This document shows positions 25,761 to 37,396 of a stretch of DNA of 64,000 bases, piece after piece (position 1 is the first letter of the stretch; every line of letters starts with the position of its first letter). A program made the translations under genes and the position numbers. This DNA is from Patella vulgata (taxonomy: Eukaryota; Mollusca; Gastropoda; Patellidae), in NCBI RefSeq assembly GCF_932274485.2, contig NC_065880.2, forward strand, positions 52,872,894-52,936,893, given 5' to 3'. The notes beneath the pieces are model-generated. The model saw only the letters and a program-made list of their open reading frames with translations. It did no database searches and was not told where the DNA came from.

Positions 25761-27256
25761 TCAGTGATGTTTCCACCTACTCTTCAGTGAATTCCAAGGG
25801 TTCATTTCCATACACACTAATGAATCTACAAGTGGATTTCTTTTTTTGTCCTATCTGAATGAATAAAGCTATGTTACCCCATGTTTGAGTCAAGTTATGC
25901 TCACTGTCCATTGTATGTTAAAAGGACAATCCCTGATTTCAGAGCACACTAAATTAAATGCCAAAGTGTGAAGAAATAGCTAATTTACCTAGCTTGAAAG
26001 TTTTAAATTAAAATATTCCAATGGGTTACATAGCCTATAGTGAAGGAATTTTGTTGTTCAGTTGTATGAGTGACTTGATAATCATAACGGTTCTTACCAA
26101 TGTAACCTCAGCAAGAGTATAAACCTAGTTTAATAGGCACTTATTGAATAGTGTGGAAGGTGTTTTTACTTCTTTGAAAAAATATTACAGAGCTCAGAAA
26201 GTTGCACCTGAGAAGGATAAATGTCCCTAAGATACTTTATCACAGAATAAACAAGTTTTATTCCTAAAATATGTCTGAAACGGTTTCTTTCAGAGAAATG
26301 GAACAACCTTTTGTATGGCCCTGAACTCCAGTTCTCTTCCGTGCTAAAAAATATCCTCTAGGACTAGCTGACAAAATATCTTCATGTATGTAACTTAGTA
26401 TCAGCATTCAAAAGCTAAATCTCATTTCCTCTTGGCAAGAACTTGTCACTCTGTGAATAAATTTGATAAAAGATATGAGATAGAGTGCATCCAAAACATG
26501 CATCAAATGAAAATGTGGAAGTCAAGCTTCCGAATATTGATCAAAGGTGACGCGATTTGTCCATCAACCATCCATAAGAGTTTTTCTATGTAAACACAAC
26601 CCGATATATCAATATTTGAATCTTGTTTCATAGAAATTGTTCCTGGTCCAGGAACCTTCATTTCATGGCATTGGTTGTCTTTTATAGAGCATCTACTGAT
26701 TTATATTAAAGTCAAAGTGAGAACATTGAATAAGACAATTTGAAATCTGATACTGAAATGGGGGAAAATATTTAAAATACAAGATGTCTGGCCTTATATT
26801 GAACTTGGCCTCCTTGACATTTTGTGGTGAAATGGCAGACAAATGTTAGTTAATCCAATCCCCTGATTGGTCATCTTATTGTATTATATTACATTATTTT
26901 ATTTCCTTTAAGAAAGACACATCACTCTAATTTAATGCAAATGAATTTTTAGAATATTGTTAAAATTAAGTTTGTCTCGACAGGAAATTATAATCTTCTG
27001 TTTCTGAATAGTCACTCTTTTATAGAGAAAGGAAGTATGGTAAAGAAACATTTTAGATAGATTAATAGAGCTTAAGCTAGCATATAACCAATTTTTCTCT
27101 TGCTGATTCAAAAGTTAAAAATGTGCACATTTATGTTTAGGAGTTTGATCTAAAAGAACAAGAATAAACTGTTTTGAAATTATCAGCTGTGAGTAGAGCT
27201 AGCCCTAGATGGTATGTTGTCATCCGATGTCAGACTTTTCTTCTGTTAACAGTTCT
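25761..27256. other. no recognisable gene
   Basis: Non-coding. The stretch near 25917 (aaaggacaatccctgattt, gtgaagaaatag) shares short blocks with 53740-54260 and may be a very decayed MITE, but no ends were defined. Confidence 0.3.
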
Positions 27257-27350
27257 TGTGCATGCTCTCTTTTCTCAAGTTTTTGCCCACCCACCCACCC
27301 TTCTGTGCATGCTCTCTTTTCTCAAGTTTTTGCCCACCCACCCACCCTTC
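27257..27350. repeat. 47-bp tandem duplication
   Basis: Two identical 47-bp units (27257-27303, 27304-27350), each containing gcatgctctcttttctcaag and a (CCCA)n run. A local duplication. Confidence 0.85.
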
Positions 27351-27444
27351 TGCCCAAACACCATGGTTTGGTCAGCTAGCAACAAAAAAGAAGCAGAGTT
27401 CAGTGTCATGTGACTGTTAATTGAAGAGTTTTGCCTTTTGTGTC

Positions 27445-29236
27445 TTTTTATACCTCCACATTCATAATGTGGACGTATATTGCCGTCACCCCAGTCTGTG
27501 GGTGTGTGTCACCTACAGTGATCATCTTCAAACTTTACATACTTATTCCTTATACCCTAAAGATGATCCCTATTGTTTTTGGTGCATGCCCGACCCCCCG
27601 GGGCAGAGCCACACCTATTTTTTGTATTTCTTTGTTTGTCATCTACAGGCCGCATTTCTTAACGTATCATAATGAAACTTTGCATACTTATTCTTTGTAC
27701 CCTAAGGAACATCCCTATCGTTTGGGGTGCATGCCCAACCCCTAGGGGCAGAGCCACACCCATTTTCTTTTTGCGTGTCTGTGTGTCGCCTACAGGCCAC
27801 AATTCTGAAATGATCATCTCAAAACTTTACATACTTATTCCTTATACCCTATGGATGATCCCTATTGTTTTTGGTGCATGCCCGATCCCCAGGGGCAGAG
27901 CCATGCCCATCTCTTGTATTTGTTTGTCGTCTACAGGCCGCATTTCCTAACGTATCATCTTGAAACTTTGCATACTTATTCTTAGTACCCTAAAGAACAT
28001 TCCTATCGTTTGGGGTGCATGCCCAACCCCCAAGGGCAGAACCACGCCCATTTCTTGTATTTGTTTGTTTGTCGTCTACAGGTCGCATTTCTTAACGTAT
28101 CATCTTGAAACTTTGCATATTTATTCTTTGTACCCTAAGGAACATCCCTATAGTTTGGTGTGCATGCCCAACCCCCAGGGGCAGAACCACACCCATTTTC
28201 TTTTTGTGTGTCTCTGTGTTGCCTACAGGCCACAATTCTTAATCTATCGTCTTTGTATTTGTATGAATTCCTTATACCCTAAGGATGATCCCTATTGTTT
28301 TTGGTGCATGCCCGCCCCCCTGGGACAGAGCCACGCCTATTTCATGTATTTATTTGTTTGTAATCTACAGGCCGCAATTCTTAACAGATCATTTTGAAAC
28401 TTTGCATACCTATTCCTTATACCCTAAGGATGTCCCCTATTGTTTTTTGGTGATTGCCCAACCTCCAGGTGCAGAGCCACAACCATTTGTTCTTTGTGTT
28501 TCTGTGTCTGTGAGTTGCCTACAGGCCACGATTCCTAATGGATTGTCTTTGAACTTGGGATATGTGTTCCTTATAGCCCAAGGACGACAACTGCATGTCC
28601 CGACCCCCAGGGGCAGAGCCATGCCCAATTTTTGTGTTTATCGTTTACAGGCCAGAGTTTTGAATGGATCAACTTTGTACTTGGCATATGTATTCTTTAT
28701 AGCCTAAGGGCGTCAACTATTAATTTTGGGGAATGCCCGACCCCCAGGGGCAAAGCCATGCCCAATTTTTGCCTTTAGCGCCCGAAGGCCACAATTCTGA
28801 ATGAATTATCTTGGAACTTGGAATACTTATTCCTTATACCCAACTATTGATGTTGTCATTTCAATAACAGGGTGGTACCTATTTATATTGTTCCATATCC
28901 AACCCCCAGGGGCAGAGCCACACCCATTTTTTGTATTTATTGTCTATAGGCTGCAATTCTGAATGGATCATCTTGGAAATTTGCATATTTATTCCTTATA
29001 CCGTAAAGACAGCAACTATTTATTTTGGTGCATGCCCCAACCTTCTCGGGCAGTGTCACACCCACTTTTTTGTTAGTATTTTGTCTGTAAATTTGGCAAA
29101 ACAAACCCAACACCTAGCCTTCTTTGCCTCTTAAATTACAGCCATTTCATATTTCATTCTCTTCTTTTTTAAAAGTACCATATCAATCAATGCTGGAATG
29201 TGGACGTATGTTGCAGCGTTAGCGATGCTCTCGTTC
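27445..29236 (+). mobile_element. HINE-C, complete copy
   Basis: It begins TTTTTATACCTCCACATT and the complementary arm AATGTGGACGTAT. About ten tandem units of 140-180 bp follow (tacaggccgcatttcttaac; ccctaaggaacatccctat; ggggcagagccacaccc). It ends with GGAATGTGGACGTATGTTG, a copy of the arm, and the palindromic block agcgttagcgatgct. Frames up to 145 codons run through the units, but they follow the repeat and carry no known domain. This is the clearest HINE-C reference copy. Confidence 0.75.
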
Positions 29237-30747
29237 ATAGTGCAGAGATAAAGCTTTGGTTGCAAATATGAATTTTCCTATCTATTTCTACGTTTTACTC
29301 TACTTTGTAAGAAATTGTTTGTTAAAGCATAGCCTTCAAGTTGATTAAAACCGTAATAGACAGCGGCTGCTGGTGGGCATATCTGTGGGAATCTATATTT
29401 TAAATTAAAGAGAATTTCGATGATTCCTATAATATTTCAATTATTAGTTTCTGGATCTTATCATTTTTATTATTACACCAAAGAAAAGCTGTTTAGTTCC
29501 ATTGAGTAAAATTTATCTGGATAATTTCTATTACAGTTCTATATAATAAATTAGAAATCTAAGTCAGTGAGAAGCTTCTGAATTAATCCAGACTCGTAAC
29601 ATGCCCATGTAATTTCACTTGATCACTATCAAATTCTCATGAAGTAGCCTGTTGCAGGAGAGATAATAAAACAATAGGAAGGCAAGGCGTGGACTCGTTA
29701 ATTAGATAGACAAATGATTAAAAAGGGTTCTGCTAGCCAGTTCAATGCATAAAACAATGGACTGTAAGTTTTATGTGTTATTTATCAGCTCATCAGTCAT
29801 GTAGCCAACAGGTTTGGATCGTTCATTGAATATTTTAAATCTGTGAGGATACATTTCTCTTTGTAACTGTTTATTTCCAAGTAAATGACAAATTCTTCAC
29901 ATTGTGAAATAGTAGAATTTGAACATCTAATTGTAGAAAGTGAGCAGGTGAGTTTCTATAGTGTTTAAGCGTTCGACAAACAATCACTTTGGTATTATAA
30001 ATGTGAATAATTCAGTTTGATAAAATTCAATTCAATTCTTCAAAGAATCCCAATTTTTTTTCATTTCGTTTGAAAATGATAGAACTAGTAATAATGACGG
30101 CAGTTTAATAAAGCAGACAAAATCTTAATCTGAAAAGCAGATTTGTGAAAATCAAAATTTTAAGGTTGTATTTTTAAAAACCTTACTCTGTGGTATACTG
30201 TTCCAAGAATAGGTGATATGTCTGTACATAAAACTAAAACATAATTCCAACATTGTCAGGAATTCTTTTACATTATATAGTTTATTCTATCTTATCTCAG
30301 TATTAAATACCAAAATAACTTGCCATGTCACTTTGTAAGAATTGGAATAAATAGTCTTCCTGATCTTTGTTTCTCATAATGTACATGTTTTTATCTTTTT
30401 GGCAGCAGGTCATGATAGTAATAATAGAGACATCATCTTGGTTGAGTTGATAAGAAATGTATTCTATATAGTCATTTGTTTTGCTTACTCTTTATTCTTA
30501 TAAAAAGCAAGAAAATTAACAAGCCTCAAGATTATTTTAGGCTTAAAAATTAATGTCACTGATTAAAGAATGTTTGTTAATTACCCAAGTTTCTTCATTC
30601 TTAGTGTAGGATATATTTAGGAGCATTGGCTTAAATCTGTGAAAGAGATTCTGTTGTTTCATGATTGACTGATCATGTTTGAATCTCCTGTAACTGTAAC
30701 CATAACCTTATAATAAAGAAATGACTAGATGTTAAAGAGACTTTGTT
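29237..30747. other. no recognisable feature
   Basis: A+T-rich non-coding sequence. Confidence 0.4.
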
Positions 30748-31034
30748 AAACATACATTATGCCAGAGCTAAATGTGCCTATTGCAGGTCTTTTTTTAGGC
30801 CTGAAATGTTATATAAACTATTAATTATAATTAGACATTTATTAACATGACAAGACCATAATCAACTCTTGATGCCATCCGATTTTCATTAGATTTGAAT
30901 TGCTAATATCTAGGTTCAGGGTGAAGCAATTTGACTGGAATTTTTAGCATGTTCTCTTTTCATTATCTATTTTTTAACTATTATAGCTATAACTGTCAGC
31001 TCTTTATCTAATCTTACCTAATGCCCCTTTAACT
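30748..31034 (+). mobile_element. TTAA-ended MITE (family F), copy 2
   Basis: It begins gTTAAACATACATTATGCCA and ends aatgcccctTTAA. The interior matches 13133-13592 (agaccataatcaactct; ttttaactattatagc). Terminal matches are imperfect. It lacks the 86-bp duplication of copy 1. Confidence 0.55.
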
Positions 31035-31903
31035 CATTTATTTGCATCTGACTGTAAATGACATGGCATTAGATCTTACAGTGTGACAAGTACACATTGA
31101 GACTCGACCTGTGTGGTGATAATAGAAACAATTTATTTCATGATTTAAAAAAAAAATAATAATATTAACAGCGAAACCATTTCTAAATTCTATGCATATC
31201 TGCAAACTATTGAATTTTTCTAAGAAGACAGCGTTTATCCTTCCTTAACACTTATGATGGTCATTTTAACTTTGATACCGTATATTTTTTAGAAAGTACA
31301 TGAGATTTTAAAGATATTCTGGTCATCTCATACATAATCTACTAGTTTGTCATGATGTACTTTTGGTAAAATCAGGTTGTTGATGCATTATGTTATATTC
31401 AATAACATTAGAAAATAATAAAGTTATTGATGGTAACCAGTTTTTATTTTCATGTGGTGTATATAAAATACACGACTATGTTTTCTTTGTTATTGTTTAC
31501 TTTGGATTAGGTTGTTTTTGATTGAAAAATGATATTCATTTGCTGCAGTTATAATTAATTCACTAGCTACCTACACCAGGGATTACTCTAGTACATCTAT
31601 ACTTGCACAACATTAAAACGTATAACATTGATAACTAATCACAAACGTATTCATTTACAAGTAGTTACACAGTAAAATTAACTTGCTGTAAGCCTCTGTT
31701 GACAATTCATTAATTGATCTCTTGTGTAAGCTTAAATGGCATGTCAGTTTCTCTTGCACAGGTATTAATAACCAACATGAGAATTTGATAGATTATTCTT
31801 GTTCATTTATTGATTATTACAAAAGCAGATATATTTATTTCTTCGACAACCTAACTTCCTTTTGACAATATATATTTCAGTTTATGTGATGGATGATGGC
31901 CGA
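31035..31903. other. no recognisable feature
   Basis: Non-coding A+T-rich sequence, then the hairpin at 31904. Confidence 0.4.
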
Positions 31904-31987
31904 AGACTGTCCATTATGTAAATAGAAAGAACAACTGAGGGGCGTTAGCCCCAAAGTTTTTCTTTCTATTTACATAATGGACGGTCT
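31904..31987. repeat. near-perfect 84-nt hairpin
   Basis: The 33-base arms (31904-31936; 31955-31987) pair with two mismatches, with the shared core GTCCATTATGTAAATAGAAA. The 18-base loop itself contains GGGGC-gtta-GCCCC, so the whole forms one long stem. It could be a miniature inverted-repeat element, a snap-back duplication, or a small-RNA precursor. No target duplication was found, so no choice is made. Confidence 0.8.
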
Positions 31988-32177
31988 GAGGCTATTATCA
32001 AACTTAAAACATAGCACCATAGAGATACAAATAATGGATAGTTTTCTTAAAGAACAAGCAACAAAAATAATGGATAGATCCTTAAAACAACATGCACCTG
32101 CACATGCATGCATGTGACAAAACAATCCAGCCATATAATGCAAGCATATACAGGCAGTTCAAAATATTCATTTAACA

Positions 32178-32490
32178 AAATGAAATAGGATTTAACGTCC
32201 TACTGTTCTGCTCCTAAGCTGGGCTAATGAAGACGGGCATACGCCATACAGTGTGCCATAAGCGGCGCTATGGCCTACTCTTACATCAAAGGGATCTTTT
32301 ACGTGCACGCCAATGTGTACACCGGACCTCAGTTTTTCGTCCCATCCGAACGACTAGACAGCTGTCCTTGTCACGCCCTCCGTCCTGCATCAATGACAAG
32401 GGGAAACCATGCCGGAAAATCTGGATGGACTTTAATGTCCAATGCAGGGATCGAACACACGCCTCCAGTAATAATTGTGATGGTCTTGAT
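32178..32490 (-). mobile_element. SINE-2 copy
   Basis: In reverse it runs from the tail (aaaatgaaataggatttaac), through 'gatcttttacgtgcacgcca' and 'cgactagacagctgtccttg', to the tRNA-like B-box region 'caatgcagggatcgaacaca'. Compared with the fullest copy at 37527-37911 the 5'-most head is shortened. Small frames on both strands are within the SINE. Confidence 0.75.
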
Positions 32491-32631
32491 ATGGGGGATA
32501 ATAGCCGTCAAAGATGTGATGGAAAGGATGCTCACGAATATAATTTAGATATTGATAATGTTCTTAGTACTGTGGTTAATATGTAGGGTACTAGCCGTCC
32601 AAATTTTGATTTGAAATCTAATATATACTCT

Positions 32632-33040
32632 GATATAAGTGACAATGACGCAAGCCAATTCACAAAATTCGAACTCAACCGTCATTATGGTGTAACGGTG
32701 ATGTATTTGAACGGTTTTTAAAATTGAATAAAAATTGTGACCTGTGAAAGATCCACGAGCTAAACCAATAATCCAGGAAGTTATCGTCCGATATACACCA
32801 TTGTAGCAAAGAATCAAGATCCTTGGGTTATAAACATACATGTTCAGTTTCATCAAAATGGGATAAAAATTGTGGACTCTAGAGTGTACAATCAGAGGCC
32901 ATAATCCATGAAATTACGGTCCCATACAAACCAATATCAAAAGAAACCTCTCACTGGGATATAAACCTATATTTCAAGTTATGACCTGGAGAGTGTCCAA
33001 ACGGACGTCCGGACGGACATAGGTGACGTCAATCAAGTGC
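32632..33040 (-). mobile_element. HINE-A fragment, reversed
   Basis: Reverse copies of family blocks (cgaactcaaccgtcattatg; aatccaggaagttatcgtcc; gggataaaaattgtggactc) end in a ccggacgga stretch that corresponds to the GTCC run. The 5' hairpin is missing, and the hAT-type element starts at 33062. Confidence 0.6.
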
Positions 33041-33061
33041 CGATCAGTGACATACAACAAG

Positions 33062-33847
33062 TAGGGTGACCCACCATAAATAAATATCTCCATATATCTC
33101 GACAATTTCGCCACAATATTTATATATATGCCAAGCCTCAAATCAGTTTCACACAATTATAGTCACTAAATAAACGATCATGTTGTACTTAATAAGCTAT
33201 GACCATTAATCATCTATAAATAATAGACTGAAAACTGGTTCCATGTGTCGTCCATAACATCCAGACACTCTTGAGTAAAAAATAGGTTACGTGCCCTTGT
33301 TTTGAAATTAGTCTCGCTTAACCAGTCTATCGACCATTCAAGGGCTGATTGACAGGTCGGGATAATCAAGACTACTTTTTTACGAAACATAACAGAAAGC
33401 TAGAACAAGAAATTGAATTTAGACATGAGCACGTTAGCTAGCTCAACAATTGTTTTAAGAAGCTTGTAAAAGTAAAATGAAACTACTGCTAGTATCATGT
33501 TCCTGTCTAACCCGAGTGCTTCAGAGATATTATTTGTACTAAACCAAAAGATGCTGCTCTGAACGGTACAGTTAATGATAAAGCGATTTAAAAAATGAAA
33601 CGAACGTAATTTCTAAATCTGCTGTAATAACCAAGAAGCTTAATTTTACTGCTATTCAAAATCGTCAACAATAAATTTTTTACGGCTGTAATAGTTGATA
33701 GATTTGTAGAGAATTGCACGTGCCATGGCTATTTATAGTATCATACTGTCAGAAAGTTGGCCTCGACACGGCGAATGTGCACGCTTCAGTGGTAGTCTCG
33801 AACTATCAGCGGTTGACTGTATTTCTGTAGGTGCATGGGCCACCCTA
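33062..33847 (-). mobile_element. hAT-type non-autonomous element (family E), complete
   Basis: The ends TAGGGTGACCCACC and (reversed) TAGGGTGGCCCATGC are flanked by CAACAAG at 33055-33061 and 33848-33854. A 7-8-bp duplication and a TAGGG end fit the hAT superfamily. The 786-bp interior has no transposase frame and matches 8321-8836 in inverse orientation over about 500 bp. Confidence 0.7.
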
Positions 33848-34098
33848 CAACAAGCGGATAAAGGGGAATTTTTCATGTAGGAAAGAAATCAAAATTCGCG
33901 GACATATGGAAACAATAAATTCTACAACTGGACAAATATGTGAAATCCAACATTCGGTCATGTGACATTTTGATAACTATGAAGTTTTAAAGTAATTTCA
34001 ATTTCATGTACTGTAATTTAATTTGTTCAGAGAATAAATTATCCCAAAATACAAGTTCATTTTTCAGATAAGTGTCTATTATTGGTTAAACTGCCCTT
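33848..34098. other. no recognisable feature
   Basis: Non-coding sequence between the hAT-type element and HINE-D. Confidence 0.4.
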
Positions 34099-35091
34099 TA
34101 TTGTCCCCCGCCTTTCGAAGAAAGCAGGGGACTATTAAAATGGGTTCGTCCGTCTGTCTGTCCGTCTGTCTGTCCGTCTGTCTGTCCGTCACACTTTTTG
34201 GGACACAATAACTCTCTTCCTAATTGAGCTAGAATGTTCAAACTTGGTGTATGTGTTTATTAGGTCAATGCCTTGATGGAGTTCGAAGATATGAGCATTT
34301 TCCGCTTAGGGTAAGCAGAGATAAGCAATTTGATTGGTTGATGCTTTGGGACACGATAACTCTCTTCCTAATTGGGCTAGAATGTTCAAACTTGGTGTAT
34401 GTGTTGATTAGGTCAATGCCTTGATGGAGTTCGAAGATGAGCATTTTCCGCTTAGGGTAAGCAGAGATAAGCAATTTGATTGGTTGATGCTTTGGGACAC
34501 GATAACTTTTAATTGAGCTAGAATGTTCAAACTTGGTGTATGTGTTTATTAGGTCAATGCCTTGATGGAGTTCGAAGATGAGCATTTTCCGCTTAGGGTA
34601 AGCAGAGATAAGCAATTTGATTGGTTGATACTTTGGGGCACGATAACTCTCTTCCTAATTGAGCTAGAATGTTCAAACTTGGTGTATGTGTTGATTAGGT
34701 CAATGCCTTGATGGAGTTCGAAGATGAGCATTTTCCGCTTAGGGTAAGCAGAGATAAGCAATTTGATTGGTTGATGCTTTGGGACACGATAACTTTAGTT
34801 CTAATTAAGTGAGATTGATGAAACTTGGTGTATAGTTTCATTACAGTAATACCTTGACTAAGTTTGATAATGAGCATTTTCTGCTCAGGGTAAGCAGAGC
34901 GATACGCAATTTGATTGGTCGAGACTTTGGAAAACAATAACTCTCCTACTTTGATTGTTAGACTATAAGTAAAGATATACTGTTTGATTGTTCAATACTT
35001 TGTAAAAGATAATTTGTGATAAATTTATATGTGTCCTCTAATTATTTTCCTATTTCGGCGGGGGACATCAGCCTCACTGTTGGCTTGTTTT
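34099..35091 (+). mobile_element. HINE-D, complete copy
   Basis: It opens TTGTCCCCCGCCTTTCGAAG with the complementary arm AAAGCAGGGGAC, then a long (GTCTGTCC)n run. About five units follow with cttggtgtatgtgtttatta, tgccttgatggagttcgaag and cgcttagggtaagcagagat. It ends cggcGGGGGACAT followed by AGCC-tcactgtt-GGCT and a T run. Minus-strand frames up to 116 codons repeat the same peptide and follow the unit length. Confidence 0.75.
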
Positions 35092-35418
35092 CAATAAATA
35101 ATGGACAGTTTCATAAATAATAGATGATTTTTTAAGAAAAGTGTACATTCTCCAATACTGGTTAAAAACATCAAAGGGTGACGTCATATTTATGTTTTAA
35201 TTACATTTATTTGATATAATTAAACATGCACTTTGGTAAAGTATTATGTTAGTTGGATGGCAGGTTGTAGCACACAGAGTATGCTGAAGATCATAAGGCC
35301 TGTTCTCTATGCAATCCATGGGCTTGATTTTATGCTTGTATGTGGGTTTAGATACTTTGGTTTCTTCCTACTTTTAAAGCCTCCTGCATTTTCGAAATGA
35401 TATATATACACACACACA

Positions 35419-35628
35419 CAGTGAACTCTGTCAAATCCGACATCATACGGGATCGTTACAATATGTCGGATTACGCAGACTTTCGGAATACTCAGTTTTC
35501 TCAAAAGTGGAAGTATTATTGTAACTTCGAAAACCGGTAGTATTATTATAATGTAGCTTCGAATCCCCAGAACGTTATTCCCTTTAAAAATGATAAACCT
35601 TTCTGTACATTCAAAATTTTATTACATT
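35419..35628 (-). mobile_element. pogo/Tigger-like element, terminal part (split copy)
   Basis: It starts CAGTGAACTCTGTCAAATCC, one end of the pogo-like element at 55049-56196 read in reverse. The block 'catacgggatcgttacaata' is shared. The copy is interrupted by HINE-D at 35629 and resumes at about 36731. Confidence 0.65.
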
Positions 35629-36720
35629 GATTGTCCCCCGCCTTTCAAAGAAAGCAGGGGACTATTTAAATGGGTTTGTTCGTCTGTCCATCCATCTGTC
35701 TGTCTGTCTGTCTGTCACACTTTTTGGGACACAATAACTCTCTTTCTAATTGAGCTAGATTGTTAAAACTTGGTGTAGGTGTTTATTAGGTCAATACCTT
35801 GATGGAGTTTGAAGATGAACATTTTCCGCTTAGGTTAAGCGGAGATAAGCAATTTGATTGGTTGATGCTTTGGGACACGATAACTTTAGTTCTAATTAAG
35901 TGAGAGTGATGAAACTTAGCGTATAGTTTCACTACATCAATACCTTGACTAAGTTCCATAATGAGCATTTTCTGCTCGGGGTAAGCAGAGCGATAAACAA
36001 TTTGATTGGCCAAGATTTTGGAACACAATAACTCTCTTTCTAATTGAGCTAGAATGTTCAAACTTGATGTAGATGTTTATTGGGTCAATGCCTTGATGGA
36101 GTTCAAAGCATTTTCTGCTTAGGGTATGCAGAGATAAGCAATTTGATTGGTTGATGCTTAGGGACACAATAACTTTAGTTCTAATTAAGTGAGAGTTAGG
36201 ACACTTGGTGTATAGCTTTATTACATCAATACCTTGACTAAGTTCGATAATGTACATTTTCTGCTGATGGTAAGCAGAGCAATAAGCAATTTGATTGGCC
36301 GAGACTTTGGAACACAATAACTCTCCTTCTAATTGAGGGGGGTTGGATGGCTGAATGGTTAGCGTTCGCGCGCTGTATCATAAAGTCTGTCATTGAGTCG
36401 ACTGGCGTGGTTTCGAATCCCTGGTTGTACGTGACAAGGAGTAGGGTCGCCTGTCCAACCTCGTGGGTTTTCTCCGGGTCCTCCGGTTTCCTCCCACTGC
36501 TAAAGACCCCTATGCGCAAGCGAATTATTGAAATAAAATTAAACCATATGTTAGTCCCGAAATAACTTAGTTTGTGTCGAGTGGACGTTCTCTCTCTCTC
36601 TCCCTTCTAATTGAAGTAGAATGTTCAAACTTGGTGTAGGCGTTCATTAGGTGAATCCCTTGATGGAGTTCGATGATGAACATTGTCTGCTTACGGTAGG
36701 CAGAGATAAGCAATCTCTTC
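35629..36720 (+). mobile_element. HINE-D copy inserted in the pogo-like element
   Basis: It begins ATTGTCCCCCGCCTTTCAAA with its complementary arm, a (GTCT)n run and about five units. The SINE-1 copy at 36337-36602 interrupts it. The 3' terminal arm is not clear: the sequence returns to pogo-like DNA after about 36720. Confidence 0.65.
36337..36602 (+). mobile_element. SINE-1, full-length, in HINE-D
   Basis: The tRNA-like head (tggatggctgaatgg as A box; ggtttcgaatccc as B box) resembles a Ser/Leu-type tRNA. The V/Deu-like centre and a short (TC)n tail follow. CCTTCTAATTGA occurs on both sides (36325-36336; 36603-36614), a 12-bp target-site duplication. Part of the usual tail is missing in this copy. 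Little divergence, so fairly young. Confidence 0.9.
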
Positions 36721-36730
36721 ATCGTCTTCA

Positions 36731-37140
36731 GTTGATCGTACACTTGTCTTTGGTGTCACGTGTCATTCCATGTCCAGGTCGTCACACAGTTCGGATAGAT
36801 CCGTAGGGTGACGAAACTTAGGTATTCAGGTTCAATCGGCATGCGCAACGAATGTTTCCAACAGGTGCTAGGAATATTTTTACGACTGTGAATAATTCGT
36901 GGAAATTTCATGGGTATTCTTGAGTATTTGTCACAACTGTCTTACAAGAGATTATAAAATTATCAAAGTAATCAACAAAAACCTATGTGAGCGAGTTTTA
37001 ATCTCGCCGATAATTGATTGGTGATTGCTCGTTAATCTTTCGTGGCTTTACACCCACAGATTGAAGGCCAGATTATACAGTGTTGATTCAATGGAAATCA
37101 TGTGGCTGATTGATGTCGTAATTCGGAATATTCAGATTAT
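36731..37140 (-). mobile_element. pogo/Tigger-like element, continuation
   Basis: Reverse match to 55190-55575: cattcgttgcgcatgccgat-type block (here inverted at about 36838), caacaggtgctaggaatatt, gataattgattggtgattgc, tatacagtgttgattcaatg. The outer inverted end on this side is missing: the copy stops near 37140, about 150 bp before the PKC exon at 37288. Confidence 0.65.
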
Positions 37141-37287
37141 GATTTATATTTATATGTTGGCATGAATAAATACTTTTCTCTTGCTAAAGAACCAAATGTT
37201 TCTCATTTTTATCAGCTGGTTTGTGGATAATTTTGAAAGTCTTTATATTTAATAAATGATGCTCAATGGAATATTTTTATTTTTCAG

Positions 37288-37396
37288 GCAACGAATTTGC
37301 ATAAATTCAAGGTGCATTCCTATGGCAGTCCAACATTTTGTGATCATTGTGGATCTTTATTGTATGGGTTATTACATCAAGGGCTGAAATGTGATG
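37288..37396 (+). CDS. conventional protein kinase C, exon with first half of C1B
   Basis: Encodes [20 protein letters not shown] and on to LKCD, the first half of the second diacylglycerol/phorbol-ester-binding C1 domain (C1B). This domain brings PKC to membranes when diacylglycerol is made. The first His and the first three zinc-binding Cys of the C1 pattern are present (H-X12-C-X2-C-X13-C). Acceptor ttttttcag precedes 37288 and donor gtaagc follows 37396. The exon ends in phase 1, which fits the next exon at 47784. The upstream C1A and pseudosubstrate exons were not found. The open frame runs on into the intron to 37524, but the clear donor and the C1 pattern set the end. Confidence 0.93.

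Noticed and set aside
27431-28707. Frames of 83-145 codons as a gene family
   Set aside because: They track HINE-C units, have no known domain, and several frames are open at once.
34099-34800. CRISPR-like array (regular repeats)
   Set aside because: Units are about 150 bp without unique spacers, in animal DNA, and belong to HINE-D.
36337-36425. A tRNA gene (Ser/Leu-like boxes A and B)
   Set aside because: The boxes belong to SINE heads. No full cloverleaf is formed and the sequence recurs with SINE bodies.
36347-36565. 72-codon frame and similar ones at 20883, 60081, 57315 and 24719
   Set aside because: All are the same stretch of SINE-1 read in one frame; they start at the tRNA-like head and follow the SINE.
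1-37287. Search for the PKC C1A and pseudosubstrate exons upstream
   Set aside because: No splice-bounded segment with the C1A cysteine pattern was recognised. They may lie outside the window, or be too short or diverged to see by eye.
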